DNA of 64,000 bases from Bacillota bacterium (GTDB lineage: Bacteria; Bacillota; Clostridia; Lachnospirales; Lachnospiraceae): NCBI GenBank assembly GCA_023398375.1, contig JAEWSH010000061.1, positions 124,001 through 188,000 of the forward strand, given 5' to 3'. The notes beneath the pieces were generated by a model that was not told where the DNA came from, did not search any database, and was given only the letters and a program-made list of their open reading frames with translations. Made by a program: the position numbers and the translations under genes. This document shows, in pieces, positions 16,628-25,800 of this stretch; within the stretch, counting starts at the first letter, position 1; every line of letters begins with the position of its first letter.

Positions 16628-16930
16628 TTACATTTTATACGGAACCATCTGTCTGGCGGCTTTGGATTCCATTTCCTGTATCTTCGCACGCAGTTTCCAT
16701 AAGTTCCAGGAAAATTTCAATTTCCCATGATCTTCCATCGGTAATTCACACTGCAGCATAAATAGGCGCATTCTATATTTCCGGCATCTTCCAAGGTATA
16801 AAAATAATAAAAAAGCAAGTATTGTGAATAGCGTAATTCCCACTATAATTACCGTATAATTATTTTCTATGCTTGCTGCCATTGGAACATTTTCATCGTT
16901 AATAATTGTCAAGTTATACCCTATATTCAT
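16628..16930 (-). CDS. small single-pass membrane protein
   Basis: A 100-residue protein. Residues 1-26 (NLTIINDENVPMAA) resemble the short extracellular segment that often precedes the anchor of Firmicute surface proteins; residues 27-46 are a membrane helix (IIVGITLFTILAFLLFLYLG), then a long basic cytoplasmic tail (RCRKYRMR ... RQMVPYKM). No family recognised. A weak AGAGG precedes the ATG. It lies 178 bp upstream of the coiled-coil protein on the same strand, so the two may be expressed together and interact at the membrane. Confidence 0.5.
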   Translation of the reverse strand: MNIGYNLTIINDENVPMAASIENNYTVIIVGITLFTILAFLLFLYLGRCRKYRMRLFMLQCELPMEDHGKLKFSWNLWKLRAKIQEMESKAARQMVPYKM

Positions 16931-17126
16931 CTCTTAGTTACCTCTTTTTATTTCTTAAAAAAGGAAGTTACTTGCCACATTTAATCTGCCTTTCATAACT
17001 AAAGACGTAGCATAGCATTAAAAAGGTTCAGTTTTTTGGAATATTTTATCTTTTCTTTTTGCCATACCTAACTTATAATTAAATTATTCAGTAAATTAGA
17101 CATTATTCGAAGGGGGATTTTATAAT

Positions 17127-17831
17127 ATGCAGGCAAATGACCTAAAGCATTATAAGATTTTAAAATTTGTACAATTAATCGTTCTGATCATTATTGGAAT
17201 TATCTCTTTTCTTTTACTTGTTCTGAACATCAGTCTGCGCACAGAAATTTTTCAGAACCATAATCTTCTCATACTCAGTGCCACTATATGGATTTTATTG
17301 ATTGTTGGTTTCGTATTTTTGTTATTTGATTTTTCCAGATTAGAAGATATGATTTCAGAAAATCATGAGTTGAACAAAGCAACCTATCTGGACAATTTGA
17401 CCGGTATCCCGAACCGCTATAGCTGTGATCTGATCTTTCAAAGCTATAGCACCGAAAAAAGCGTTAATAATGTTGGATGTTGTGTACTCACGATCAAAAA
17501 TCTTTTGGATATCAACAAAACAAGAAGCCATGATGAGGGTGATGCCATCATACGGAACTTTTGTAATGTTCTCGAAAGCGTTGGCGACCGATACGGATTT
17601 GTCGGGAGAAATGGTGGTAATGAATTCTTAGTCGTTATCGATCATTGTACGGAATCTTTGATGCAGGAATTCATTGAACAATTACATGAAGAGTTGGATA
17701 CCTATAACAATATTCATATCGACAAGTTGGAGATCCTGTATGAGTATGCATTGAATTCAGTGGAACAAGTGTCAAGATTTGCTGATTTAGTTGCTATCTG
17801 CTGCCGCAAACTACAAAAAACGGATGAATAA
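17127..17831 (+). CDS. membrane-bound degenerate GGDEF-domain protein
   Basis: A 234-residue protein with two N-terminal membrane helices (about 13-35 and 46-67) and a cytoplasmic GGDEF domain starting at DNLTGIPNR (89-97). The signature reads RNGGNEFLV (161-169): the third residue of GGDEF, an acidic metal ligand, is Asn, and no RxxD inhibitory site is seen at the usual place. It is therefore probably not an active diguanylate cyclase and may be a sensor. A strong GAAGGGGG precedes the ATG. It is the first gene of the plus-strand run that continues with a sigma factor 28 bp downstream. Confidence 0.75.
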   Translation: MQANDLKHYKILKFVQLIVLIIIGIISFLLLVLNISLRTEIFQNHNLLILSATIWILLIVGFVFLLFDFSRLEDMISENHELNKATYLDNLTGIPNRYSCDLIFQSYSTEKSVNNVGCCVLTIKNLLDINKTRSHDEGDAIIRNFCNVLESVGDRYGFVGRNGGNEFLVVIDHCTESLMQEFIEQLHEELDTYNNIHIDKLEILYEYALNSVEQVSRFADLVAICCRKLQKTDE

Positions 17832-17859
17832 CTTATTTTCAAGGAATAGGGGATATAAA

Positions 17860-18417
17860 ATGAAAGAACCTGATCACTCTTATATTGCCGGTCTTGTCAT
17901 TCAGTCACAAAAAGGGAACAGCGATTCATTTGCCGAAATATATGCTTTGACTTATAACAAAATATATAATTATGCATGCCATTATCTGAGAGACACATAT
18001 CTTGCTCAGGATGCTGTGCAGGAAATATATATTTTAGTTCTTAAAAATATACACAAAATTAGAGATCCATCTCTTTTCATTGCCTGGGTCAATCAGATCA
18101 GTTTTCATGTCTGCTATGACATTTGCAAGAAGCACAATGAAAATTATGGAGAAGTAGACTCAACTGCCTTTGAGTTTATTAAAGATGAGCATCTCTACTC
18201 TAACCCAGAAGCACAAATGGTTCAAACAGATGAACGGGCTCGCCTAAGCAAGGCGATCGAAACCCTTCCATTAAATGAACAACAGGTTATTATTATGAAA
18301 TACTATAATAACATGAAACTGGATGCGATTGCAGACGCAATCGGTGTGAGCAAAAGTTCTGTAAAAAGATATTTGTTAAGCGGTCAGGCTGCATTATTAA
18401 AAATACTAAATAGCTAG
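17860..18417 (+). CDS. ECF-type RNA polymerase sigma factor
   Basis: A 185-residue sigma-70 family protein of ECF size. Region 2 (about 18-90) includes SFAEIYALTYNKIYNYACHY and AQDAVQEIYI; region 4 (about 128-182) includes LPLNEQQVIIMKYYNNMKLD and the helix-turn-helix IADAIGVSKSSVKRYL. It lacks a region 3. The ATG at 17860 follows AAGGAATAGGGG; an upstream in-frame extension overlaps the GGDEF gene and is not needed. The next gene starts 11 bp after its stop and looks like its membrane-bound anti-sigma factor. Confidence 0.85.
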   Translation: MKEPDHSYIAGLVIQSQKGNSDSFAEIYALTYNKIYNYACHYLRDTYLAQDAVQEIYILVLKNIHKIRDPSLFIAWVNQISFHVCYDICKKHNENYGEVDSTAFEFIKDEHLYSNPEAQMVQTDERARLSKAIETLPLNEQQVIIMKYYNNMKLDAIADAIGVSKSSVKRYLLSGQAALLKILNS

Positions 18418-18428
18418 GAGGTGTTCCT

Positions 18429-18932
18429 GTGTTTTTTAAAAAGAAGTATTCCAAAAATAAATATAGTATGGATATGAATACAGCAAATGATACCCTCCAA
18501 AAAGTATTTGCAGCATGCGACACGCCGCCAAATACTATTCCTTTTGACAAAATTGTCTTACGTCAAAAGGCACATACAAGAACATTTTTCATCGGAAAAT
18601 GGATCTGTTTTATTTGTTTGCTGTTGATACTAATTGCTCCTTTGGCTTTTCATGATTCACCTTCTTATTCTAATACAGCAAGCGAAATGAATCATATGAA
18701 GATTGAGAAACATTATATAAAAGAAAATAAATTCATCATTTATTTATCAGGTCCTAATCTTAATCTAAGCTATAGTTACGCAGTTACACAGGATGGTACT
18801 GTTTTTTTACCTGATTATTACAACAATGAAACTGGAGAACTTGTTTTTCCTTATCCGAACAAACCATTGAATATCTTTATTTCTCGTGATCAGGATGAAT
18901 TTTTACAGGTTATTTTAACGCCTAAGAAATGA
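18429..18932 (+). CDS. single-pass membrane protein, probable anti-sigma factor
   Basis: A 167-residue protein with a basic N-terminus (FFKKKYSKNKY), a cytoplasmic segment to about residue 52, one membrane helix (about 55-74), and an extracytoplasmic domain of about 90 residues. It starts with GTG behind AGGAGGTG that overlaps the sigma-factor stop, so translation is likely coupled. The layout, gene order and spacing fit an anti-sigma factor for the ECF protein, but no zinc-binding HxxxCxxC motif is present and no family is recognised, so the role is inference. Confidence 0.55.
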   Translation: MFFKKKYSKNKYSMDMNTANDTLQKVFAACDTPPNTIPFDKIVLRQKAHTRTFFIGKWICFICLLLILIAPLAFHDSPSYSNTASEMNHMKIEKHYIKENKFIIYLSGPNLNLSYSYAVTQDGTVFLPDYYNNETGELVFPYPNKPLNIFISRDQDEFLQVILTPKK

Positions 18933-18969
18933 CCAAACAAGAAAATGACTCATGGAGATTGTGCCTACT

Positions 18970-19959
18970 ATGAATTTTTCTAAAACTTATAAAATTACAT
19001 ATATTTTGTTTACGATCTGCATATTTTTTACTCTTACATGCAGTGCTTGCGGCAAAAAATCACCTATTTCTATTAATGCGCGTGAAAAAACTTCCGTTTC
19101 TCTTCCCGAATCACCTGTTCCTGCCAGCGGCGGCAAAGAAACAGGCTCTCGTGATAACACACCTGTAGTATTGACTCCTGTTGCTGCCGGAACTAAGACA
19201 TTCAAATGTGATGCTGCAACAATAGATGCCTCTAATGTAAGTGAAGGTTATATCATAGTATCTTACAACGGTTCCTCTAAGAGAGTAAAACTTCAAATTA
19301 CTGGCACGAATGCGATTACTTATACCTATAACCTAACTACGGGACCGGAAGTATTTCCACTTTCTGCCGGCAGTGGAGATTATACTGTGGCTGTATACGA
19401 AAATGTAACTGGTAATCAGTACTCGACCGCAATGTCTGAGACGATTTCTGTTACAATAACAAATACTTTTGGTCCTTTTTTGTATCCTAACCAGTATGTA
19501 AACTTTAATGCTTCTACCAAAACTGTAACTAAAGGTATGGAACTTGCAAAGAGTGCCAATAATGACCTAGATGTAGTGTCCAATATTTACAATTATGTAA
19601 TAAGTAATATTGCTTATGATTACCAAAAGGCTGAAACTGTACAAAGTGGCTACATTCCTGATGTAGACTCCACTCTGTCCGAAAAAAAAGGCATATGTCT
19701 CGACTATGCTTCACTTATGTCAACTATGCTGCGTAGTCAGCGGATTCCTACCAGACTAGAAGTAGGATACGCAGGCGATGCCTATCACGCGTGGATAAGT
19801 ACTTATATTAAAGATGTCGGATGGGTAAATGGAATCATTCAATTTGATGGTAAGAGCTGGTCACTCATGGATCCTACTTTTGCAGCTAATTCGAGTGCGA
19901 AAGCTCTTAAAAATTTTATTGGTGATGGTAGTAATTATACTACTAAGTATATCTATTAA
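18970..19959 (+). CDS. transglutaminase-like lipoprotein
   Basis: A 329-residue exported protein. The N-terminus is a lipoprotein-type signal (about residues 5-26) ending CSACGKK, with Cys27 as the likely lipidated residue, though the lipobox is imperfect. A Ser/Pro/Thr linker and a beta-rich domain (about 75-170) lead to a transglutaminase-like papain fold: GICLDYASLMSTML gives Cys243, DAYHAWIS gives His273 and LMDPTF gives Asp301, a complete triad. Such domains act as peptidases or cross-linking enzymes at the surface. The start is uncertain: ATG at 18952 or GTG at 18961 would add a few residues. Confidence 0.8.
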   Translation: MNFSKTYKITYILFTICIFFTLTCSACGKKSPISINAREKTSVSLPESPVPASGGKETGSRDNTPVVLTPVAAGTKTFKCDAATIDASNVSEGYIIVSYNGSSKRVKLQITGTNAITYTYNLTTGPEVFPLSAGSGDYTVAVYENVTGNQYSTAMSETISVTITNTFGPFLYPNQYVNFNASTKTVTKGMELAKSANNDLDVVSNIYNYVISNIAYDYQKAETVQSGYIPDVDSTLSEKKGICLDYASLMSTMLRSQRIPTRLEVGYAGDAYHAWISTYIKDVGWVNGIIQFDGKSWSLMDPTFAANSSAKALKNFIGDGSNYTTKYIY

Positions 19960-19972
19960 GATGGGAGAAAGA

Positions 19973-21019
19973 ATGAGAACGAAGAAAATGTTAACAAATA
20001 CTGAAATTGCTTCTTTTTGTGAGCAAACAGCACTTATATTGAATGCTGGCATCACCCCAGCTGAAGGTATGGGAATCATGTTGGCGGACAGCAAGAATGC
20101 AGCGGGACGAGAGATTATTCAATCTATTTACGACATTTGCAGTGAAGGAGAGACTTTTTACAAGGCTGCCAAAGCTTCCGTCGTTTTTCCTGACTATGTA
20201 CTGAATATGATTGCCATCGGTGAGGAATCAGGTCGCTTAGACGAAGTAATGAATTCTTTATCGCGTTATTATGAACGAGAAGAAACAATCAGCAGCAGTA
20301 TAAAAAGTGCTATCAGCTATCCCATTATTATGATTATCATGATGCTTTTAGTCATTATTGTCCTGCTCACAAAGGTGCTTCCTATCTTTAATCAGGTATT
20401 TATCCAGCTTGGGAGCGAAATGAATTCAATTTCAAAGTCTTTTATGTCTATCGGTGGTATCATTCGTCAGTTTTCTGTTTTGATTATTATATTTCTTATA
20501 CTTTGTTTTATCGCATATTTATTTTTCTTTAAAACCAATAAAGGACATTCTTTCTACATAGGGTATGCTTCTTCCTGTCCACTTACACGGGATTTTTATG
20601 AAAAGATTGCCTCCGGGCGTTTCGCAAGCGGCATGGCATTGACATTAAGCAGTGGACTTGATACCTATTCCAGCCTCGATCTGGTATCTGAATTGGTTGA
20701 TAACAAAATAATGAAAGATAAAATAAAAAAATGTAAATCGCTGATTGAAAATGGTTCCAATTTTGCAGAAGCTTTAACTGTTTCAGCAATATTCAGTAAC
20801 CTTTATTCCCGAATGATCGCTGTAGGATTCCGCACAGGCAATATTGACGTTATTATGGATAAGATTGCCCAAAACTATGAAAAAGAAACCGATAATAAGA
20901 TTTATTCTATTATATCAATTCTGGAACCTACTCTTGTCATTGTTCTTTCCTTAATTGTCGGTTTTATATTATTATCTGTAATTCTTCCATTAATGGGTAT
21001 CATGTCAAGTATTGGGTGA
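19973..21019 (+). CDS. type II secretion / type IV pilus platform protein (GspF/PilC family)
   Basis: A 348-residue inner-membrane platform protein. Two related T2SSF halves are visible (about 10-135 and 210-340) with membrane helices near 115-135, 167-187 and 322-344. The first half has NAGITPAEGMGIM and IGEESGRLDEVM; the second has SSGLDTYSSLDLVSE and GFRTGNIDVIM. The platform normally couples a PilB/GspE ATPase to pilin assembly, but none is encoded nearby. The ATG at 19973 follows GGGAG, 13 bp after the transglutaminase stop. The longer reading frame overlaps that gene and is rejected. Confidence 0.85.
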   Translation: MRTKKMLTNTEIASFCEQTALILNAGITPAEGMGIMLADSKNAAGREIIQSIYDICSEGETFYKAAKASVVFPDYVLNMIAIGEESGRLDEVMNSLSRYYEREETISSSIKSAISYPIIMIIMMLLVIIVLLTKVLPIFNQVFIQLGSEMNSISKSFMSIGGIIRQFSVLIIIFLILCFIAYLFFFKTNKGHSFYIGYASSCPLTRDFYEKIASGRFASGMALTLSSGLDTYSSLDLVSELVDNKIMKDKIKKCKSLIENGSNFAEALTVSAIFSNLYSRMIAVGFRTGNIDVIMDKIAQNYEKETDNKIYSIISILEPTLVIVLSLIVGFILLSVILPLMGIMSSIG

Positions 21020-21038
21020 TTTGTGCATAGGAGATGCT

Positions 21039-21401
21039 ATGAATAGATTTCATAATCAAAAAAATGTAGTTCCAAAACTGAATAAGTTAAAACTTCCTGT
21101 AATAGCCTTTTTGATATTGTTCATTTTCTTTCTATATGGAATTCAGTCGGTTTCTACAACTACCAGTGAAAAACAGGCTCAAAGCTTAGAAAATGCAATT
21201 TACCGAAGTGTTGTACAATGCTATGCGGTAGAAGGGACTTATCCTCCAAGTTTAGCATATCTGGAGGAACATTATGGATTAATTTATGATACCAATTCGT
21301 TTTTTGTAGATTACAATCCTATTGGCTCGAACATTATGCCTGACATCACAATTATTGCAAAAAATAGTAACTACGAAGAGGAGCCGGAATATGGATTTTA
21401 A
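21039..21401 (+). CDS. pilin-like membrane protein
   Basis: A 120-residue protein with one N-terminal membrane helix (about 19-38, LPVIAFLILFIFFLYGI) and an extracellular domain containing QCYAVEGTYPPSLAYLEEHY, a stretch typical of pilin-like proteins after the N-terminal helix. There is no prepilin peptidase site of the GFTLIE type. AGGAG lies 6 nt before the ATG at 21039. It follows the platform gene by 19 bp and overlaps the next gene by 11 bp, so the run is an operon. Confidence 0.65.
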   Translation: MNRFHNQKNVVPKLNKLKLPVIAFLILFIFFLYGIQSVSTTTSEKQAQSLENAIYRSVVQCYAVEGTYPPSLAYLEEHYGLIYDTNSFFVDYNPIGSNIMPDITIIAKNSNYEEEPEYGF

Positions 21402-21873
21402 GCAAAAAAATAGACACATGGTGGATATCTTATTTGTAATTGCTCTTTTTTGTGTATTTGCTGTCTCTGCGCTTATGCTTGTCATGATAGGTGCTAATGT
21501 ATATAAAAAAACAGTACAAAATATGGATCAGAATTATAATACGCGTACATCTTTTGCCTACATCACTGAAAAGATTCGTCAATTCGATTCAAAAGATGCC
21601 ATCTCCATTGGTTCACTGGAAGGCAATGATACCTTAATTTTAACCACAATTGCCAATGATACTGTCTACACTACCTATATTTATCGGTACGATGGATATT
21701 TAAAAGAATTATTCGTAAAAGCTGGTGCTGAAATCAGCCTGGAGTCCGGGCAGAACATATTACCTATTTCAGACTTTCGCTTGAAAGCAATTAATCAACA
21801 TTTATTTCAGTTTACCTTGACGTCAGAAAATGATACTACATACAACTTATACGTCTGTACTCGGAGTCAATAA
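21391..21873 (+). CDS. DUF4860-like membrane protein
   Basis: A 160-residue protein with one N-terminal membrane helix (about 10-36, HMVDILFVIALFCVFAVSAL) and an extracellular beta-rich domain (ITEKIRQFDSKDAISIG ... TTYIYRYDGYLKELFV). It resembles proteins labelled DUF4860 found beside GspF-like genes in Lachnospiraceae; that label is from memory and moderate in certainty. The ATG at 21391 overlaps the previous gene. Probably a minor pilin or accessory protein. Confidence 0.6.
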   Translation: MDFKQKNRHMVDILFVIALFCVFAVSALMLVMIGANVYKKTVQNMDQNYNTRTSFAYITEKIRQFDSKDAISIGSLEGNDTLILTTIANDTVYTTYIYRYDGYLKELFVKAGAEISLESGQNILPISDFRLKAINQHLFQFTLTSENDTTYNLYVCTRSQ

Positions 21874-21884
21874 GGAGATTTGTT

Positions 21885-22316
21885 ATGTATACAAAAACAA
21901 CTTCAAAGTCAGCACTTTTTCTAATGGAATTAATTTTAGCTATATTTTTCTTTTCTTTAGCAAGTGCTGTATGCATTCAGCTATTTGTTAAGGCGCATAT
22001 TATTGGTGCTTCTACTACGAATAAGAATCATGCTATATTGTGGGCCCAGAATATTGCAGAGGCTTATACCGGAACGGATGCCAATTTTGATGCCACAGTT
22101 TCTGCTCTCAACGCCACATCCGTCGGAGATCAATCCTTTTGCCTATTTTTTGATTCTGGCTGGAATCCGGCTTCTTCTGAAGAGGCAGCTTTTGTTGCTT
22201 CGGTCACTACGGAATCAATTGACAATATGAGTACTGCCAAAATCACCTTAACTGATGCTGCCAATGATATTATATATCAATTATCGGTCTCCAAGCATCA
22301 ACCACTAAAAAGTTAA
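21885..22316 (+). CDS. prepilin-like protein (minor pseudopilin)
   Basis: A 143-residue protein. The N-terminus is KTTSKSALFLMELILAIFF: after a short basic leader, Ala then LFLMEL aligns with the prepilin site G-FTLIEL, keeping the Glu at position +5 but with Ala in place of Gly at -1. The helix then runs into an extracellular domain of about 100 residues. The Glu5 makes it the best prepilin candidate of the run. A GGAG site precedes the ATG. Confidence 0.65.
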   Translation: MYTKTTSKSALFLMELILAIFFFSLASAVCIQLFVKAHIIGASTTNKNHAILWAQNIAEAYTGTDANFDATVSALNATSVGDQSFCLFFDSGWNPASSEEAAFVASVTTESIDNMSTAKITLTDAANDIIYQLSVSKHQPLKS

Positions 22317-22341
22317 TTATAACTATAGATGGGAGATATCT

Positions 22342-22782
22342 ATGAAACAGAAAAATTACGGTATTAATATCGGGTCTTCTTCTATTCTTCTAATATTTGT
22401 ATTATTATGTCTTGTTTCCTTTGCTGCTCTATCCATCGTAAGCGCAAATGCAGATTCGAAATTGAATCATAAGATTGTAGACCGTACTACCGCTTATTAC
22501 AATGCCTGCAATTCGGCAGAAGCTTCCATTGCGGAAATCGATCATACTTTATTTGACTTATATGCTTCGGGAATAACTGAAGAGGCCTATTTCAAGCAGG
22601 TAGGACATAAAATTTCTTATGCTATCCCTATCTCTGATACACAGTCTCTTAATGTCGAGCTTACGATTTTATATCCCGAACAGCCGGGTGGAACTTTTTA
22701 TTCTATAACCTCATGGGAGGTTATCACGCCCGAAGTTATGGAATTTGATGATTCTCTTCACGTATTTACTCCCGAAATGTAA
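22342..22782 (+). CDS. membrane protein of the pilin-like operon
   Basis: A 146-residue protein with one N-terminal membrane helix (about 11-36, SSSILLIFVLLCLVSFAALS) and an extracellular domain (DRTTAYYNACNSAEASIAEID). The position of the helix recalls a GspK- or PilX-like pilin, but there is no Glu5 or prepilin cleavage site. GGGAG precedes the ATG. It is the last gene before the bidirectional terminator. Confidence 0.6.
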   Translation: MKQKNYGINIGSSSILLIFVLLCLVSFAALSIVSANADSKLNHKIVDRTTAYYNACNSAEASIAEIDHTLFDLYASGITEEAYFKQVGHKISYAIPISDTQSLNVELTILYPEQPGGTFYSITSWEVITPEVMEFDDSLHVFTPEM

Positions 22783-22830
22783 TACATTAATATAAGCATT
22801 TTTTGTACTAACAAAATAATTCCTATAGAG

Positions 22831-22859
22831 AAAAAAATCCCCACAGTGTGGGGATTTTT
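22831..22859. terminator. bidirectional intrinsic terminator between the pilin-like operon and rpoC
   Basis: AAATCCCCACA and TGTGGGGATTT form a perfect stem with A and T runs on both sides. It lies between the plus-strand stop at 22782 and the minus-strand stop of rpoC at 22872. Confidence 0.9.
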
Positions 22860-22871
22860 GACTCACTATTT

Positions 22872-25800
22872 TTACATATCTGACTCTTCTGAGATAGCGA
22901 TTACATCTTCGTCAAAATCTTCTGACAGTGTTAATGTATCCTGCATATCCATATCTGTGTCCAGTGTTACAGTACGATATCTCTTCATACCAGTACCAGC
23001 TGGAATCAATTTACCAATAATAACATTCTCTTTCAGTCCAATTAATGGATCAACTTTCCCTTTAATTGCAGCTTCAGTGAGTACCTTTGTTGTCTCTTGG
23101 AAAGATGCTGCCGATAAAAATGAATTGGTAGCCAGAGAAGCTTTTGTAATACCAAGCATTACTTGTTTTCCTGTAGCAAGCTCTTTGCCTCCTTTTACTA
23201 ACTCTTCATTCATATCTTCAAAGTCAAGGATATCTACTAACGTACCCGGTAAGAAATCCGTATCACCGTTATCTTCAATTCGAATCTTCTTAAGCATCTG
23301 ACGGACAATTACTTCAACGTGCTTATCATTAATTTCAACACCTTGTAAACGGTATACTCTTTGCACTTCGCAAAGCATGTAATCCTGAACAGCACGTACA
23401 CCTTTGATTTTCAATAAGTCATGAGGATTAACACTACCTTCTGTTAACTCATCGCCTGCTTCCAGGAGTGCACCATCCAGAACCTTGATTCTGGAGCCAT
23501 AAGGAATTAAATACGCCTTGGATTCTCCTATTTCATCATTTGTAATGATAACTTCACGTTTTTTCTTTGTATCCTTAATTGTTGCTACCCCGCCAAACTC
23601 GGCAATAATTGCAAGTCCCTTAGGCTTTCTTGCTTCAAATAGCTCCTCAACACGTGGAAGACCCTGTGTAATATCATCACCGGCAACACCGCCCGTATGG
23701 AAAGTACGCATTGTAAGCTGCGTTCCCGGTTCACCAATTGACTGGGCTGCAATGATACCAACTGCTTCACCCACTTGCACCGGTTCACCTGTAGACATAT
23801 TTGCACCGTAACATTTTGCACAGATACCGATGTGTGATCTACATGTAAGAATCGTACGAATTTTCACTTTTTCAATTGGTTCCCCATTTGCATCTACACC
23901 TACGGTCATAATCTGAGCTGCACGCTTTGGTGTAATCATGTGATTCCTTTTAACAATCACATTTCCAGCATTATCTTTGATTTCTTCGCAAGTATATCTG
24001 CCTGTAAGTCTGTCCTGAAGTCCTTCAATTGTTTCTTTTCCATCCATGAAAGCTTTTACGACCATTCCTGGAATCTCTTCTTTACCTTCTGAACAATCAA
24101 TTTCACGAATAATCAAATCTTGCGACACATCCACAAGACGCCTTGTTAAATATCCCGAATCGGCTGTACGAAGCGCCGTATCTGAAAGTCCTTTACGCGC
24201 ACCGTGTGCTGACATAAAATATTCTAATACGTCAAGACCTTCACGGAAGTTTGATTTAATAGGAAGCTCAATCGTACGACCAGTTGTATCAGCCATCAGA
24301 CCACGCATACCAGCCAATTGTTTAATCTGTTGATTAGATCCACGTGCTCCCGAATCAGCCATCATAAAGATATTGTTGTACTTATCAAGACCTTTCAACA
24401 ATACATCCGTTAATTCCTTATCTGTTTCATTCCAGGTATCCACAACAGCTCTGTATCTTTCTTCGTCCGTGATAAGACCACGTCTATAGTTCTGAGAGAT
24501 CCTGTCTACCGTTTCCTGTGCCTGTTCAATCATTGCAGGTTTCTGAGACGGTACAGTCATATCAGAAATAGAAACTGTCATTGCTGCTCGCGTTGAATAT
24601 TTATATCCGATTGCTTTTATGTCATCCAATACTTCTGCTGTTCTGGTAGCACCATGTGTATTAATAACTTTTTCAAGAATCTGCTTTAATCCCTTTTTAG
24701 CAACGTGGAAATCAACTTCTAACTTCAAGAAATTTTCCGGGTTACTTCTATCTACAAATCCAAGATCCTGAGGCATGATCTCATTAAAGATAAAACGTCC
24801 CATTGTGGATTCTACATTTCCTGTAACCACTTCTCCATTAGGAGCAGTTTTGCTCATTCTTACATTAATTCTGGTATGAAGCGTAACCGCTTTGTTTTCA
24901 TAAGCTAAGATAGCCTCATTAACACTCTTAAATGATTTTCCTTCTCCAAGGGCACCTGGTCTTTCCTGTGTGAGATAGTAAATACCAAGAACCATATCCT
25001 GTGAAGGAACGGCTACAGGACCACCATCAGAAGGTTTTAACAAGTTATTTGGAGATAAAAGCAGGAATCTGCATTCAGCCTGAGCCTCAACAGACAGTGG
25101 AAGATGGACGGCCATCTGATCACCGTCAAAATCTGCATTAAATGCTGTACATACCAACGGATGAAGTTTAATTGCCTTGCCTTCAACCAGAATCGGCTCA
25201 AACGCCTGAATACCGAGTCTATGAAGTGTAGGGGCACGATTTAACATAACTGGATGTTCTTTAATTACTTCTTCCAAAACATCCCAGACTTGTGTGTCTA
25301 ATCTTTCTACTAATTTTTTAGCATTCTTTATATTCTGTGAAATTCCTCCAGCTACGAGTTCTTTCATAACAAACGGTTTGAAAAGTTCAATAGCCATTTC
25401 TTTTGGAAGACCGCACTGATAAATCTTAAGTTCCGGCCCTACTACGATAACAGAACGTCCTGAATAGTCAACACGTTTTCCAAGTAAGTTCTGGCGGAAA
25501 CGTCCGGATTTACCTTTTAACATATCTGATAAGGATTTTAATGCTCTGTTTCCAGGACCTGTTACAGGCCTGCCGCGTCTGCCATTGTCAATCAATGCAT
25601 CAACCGCTTCCTGAAGCATTCTCTTCTCGTTACGAACGATAATATCAGGCGCACCTAACTCAAGCAGTCTGTTTAAACGGTTATTTCTATTGATAATTCT
25701 TCTGTACAGATCATTCAGATCAGATGTCGCAAAACGTCCACCATCCAATTGAACCATAGGACGTAAATCCGGAGGAATGACCGGAACAACATCCATGATC

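Noticed and set aside
16931..17126. c-di-GMP riboswitch before the GGDEF gene
   Set aside because: I looked for the GEMM-type conserved core and tetraloop receptor and did not find them; the gap is only AT-rich leader.
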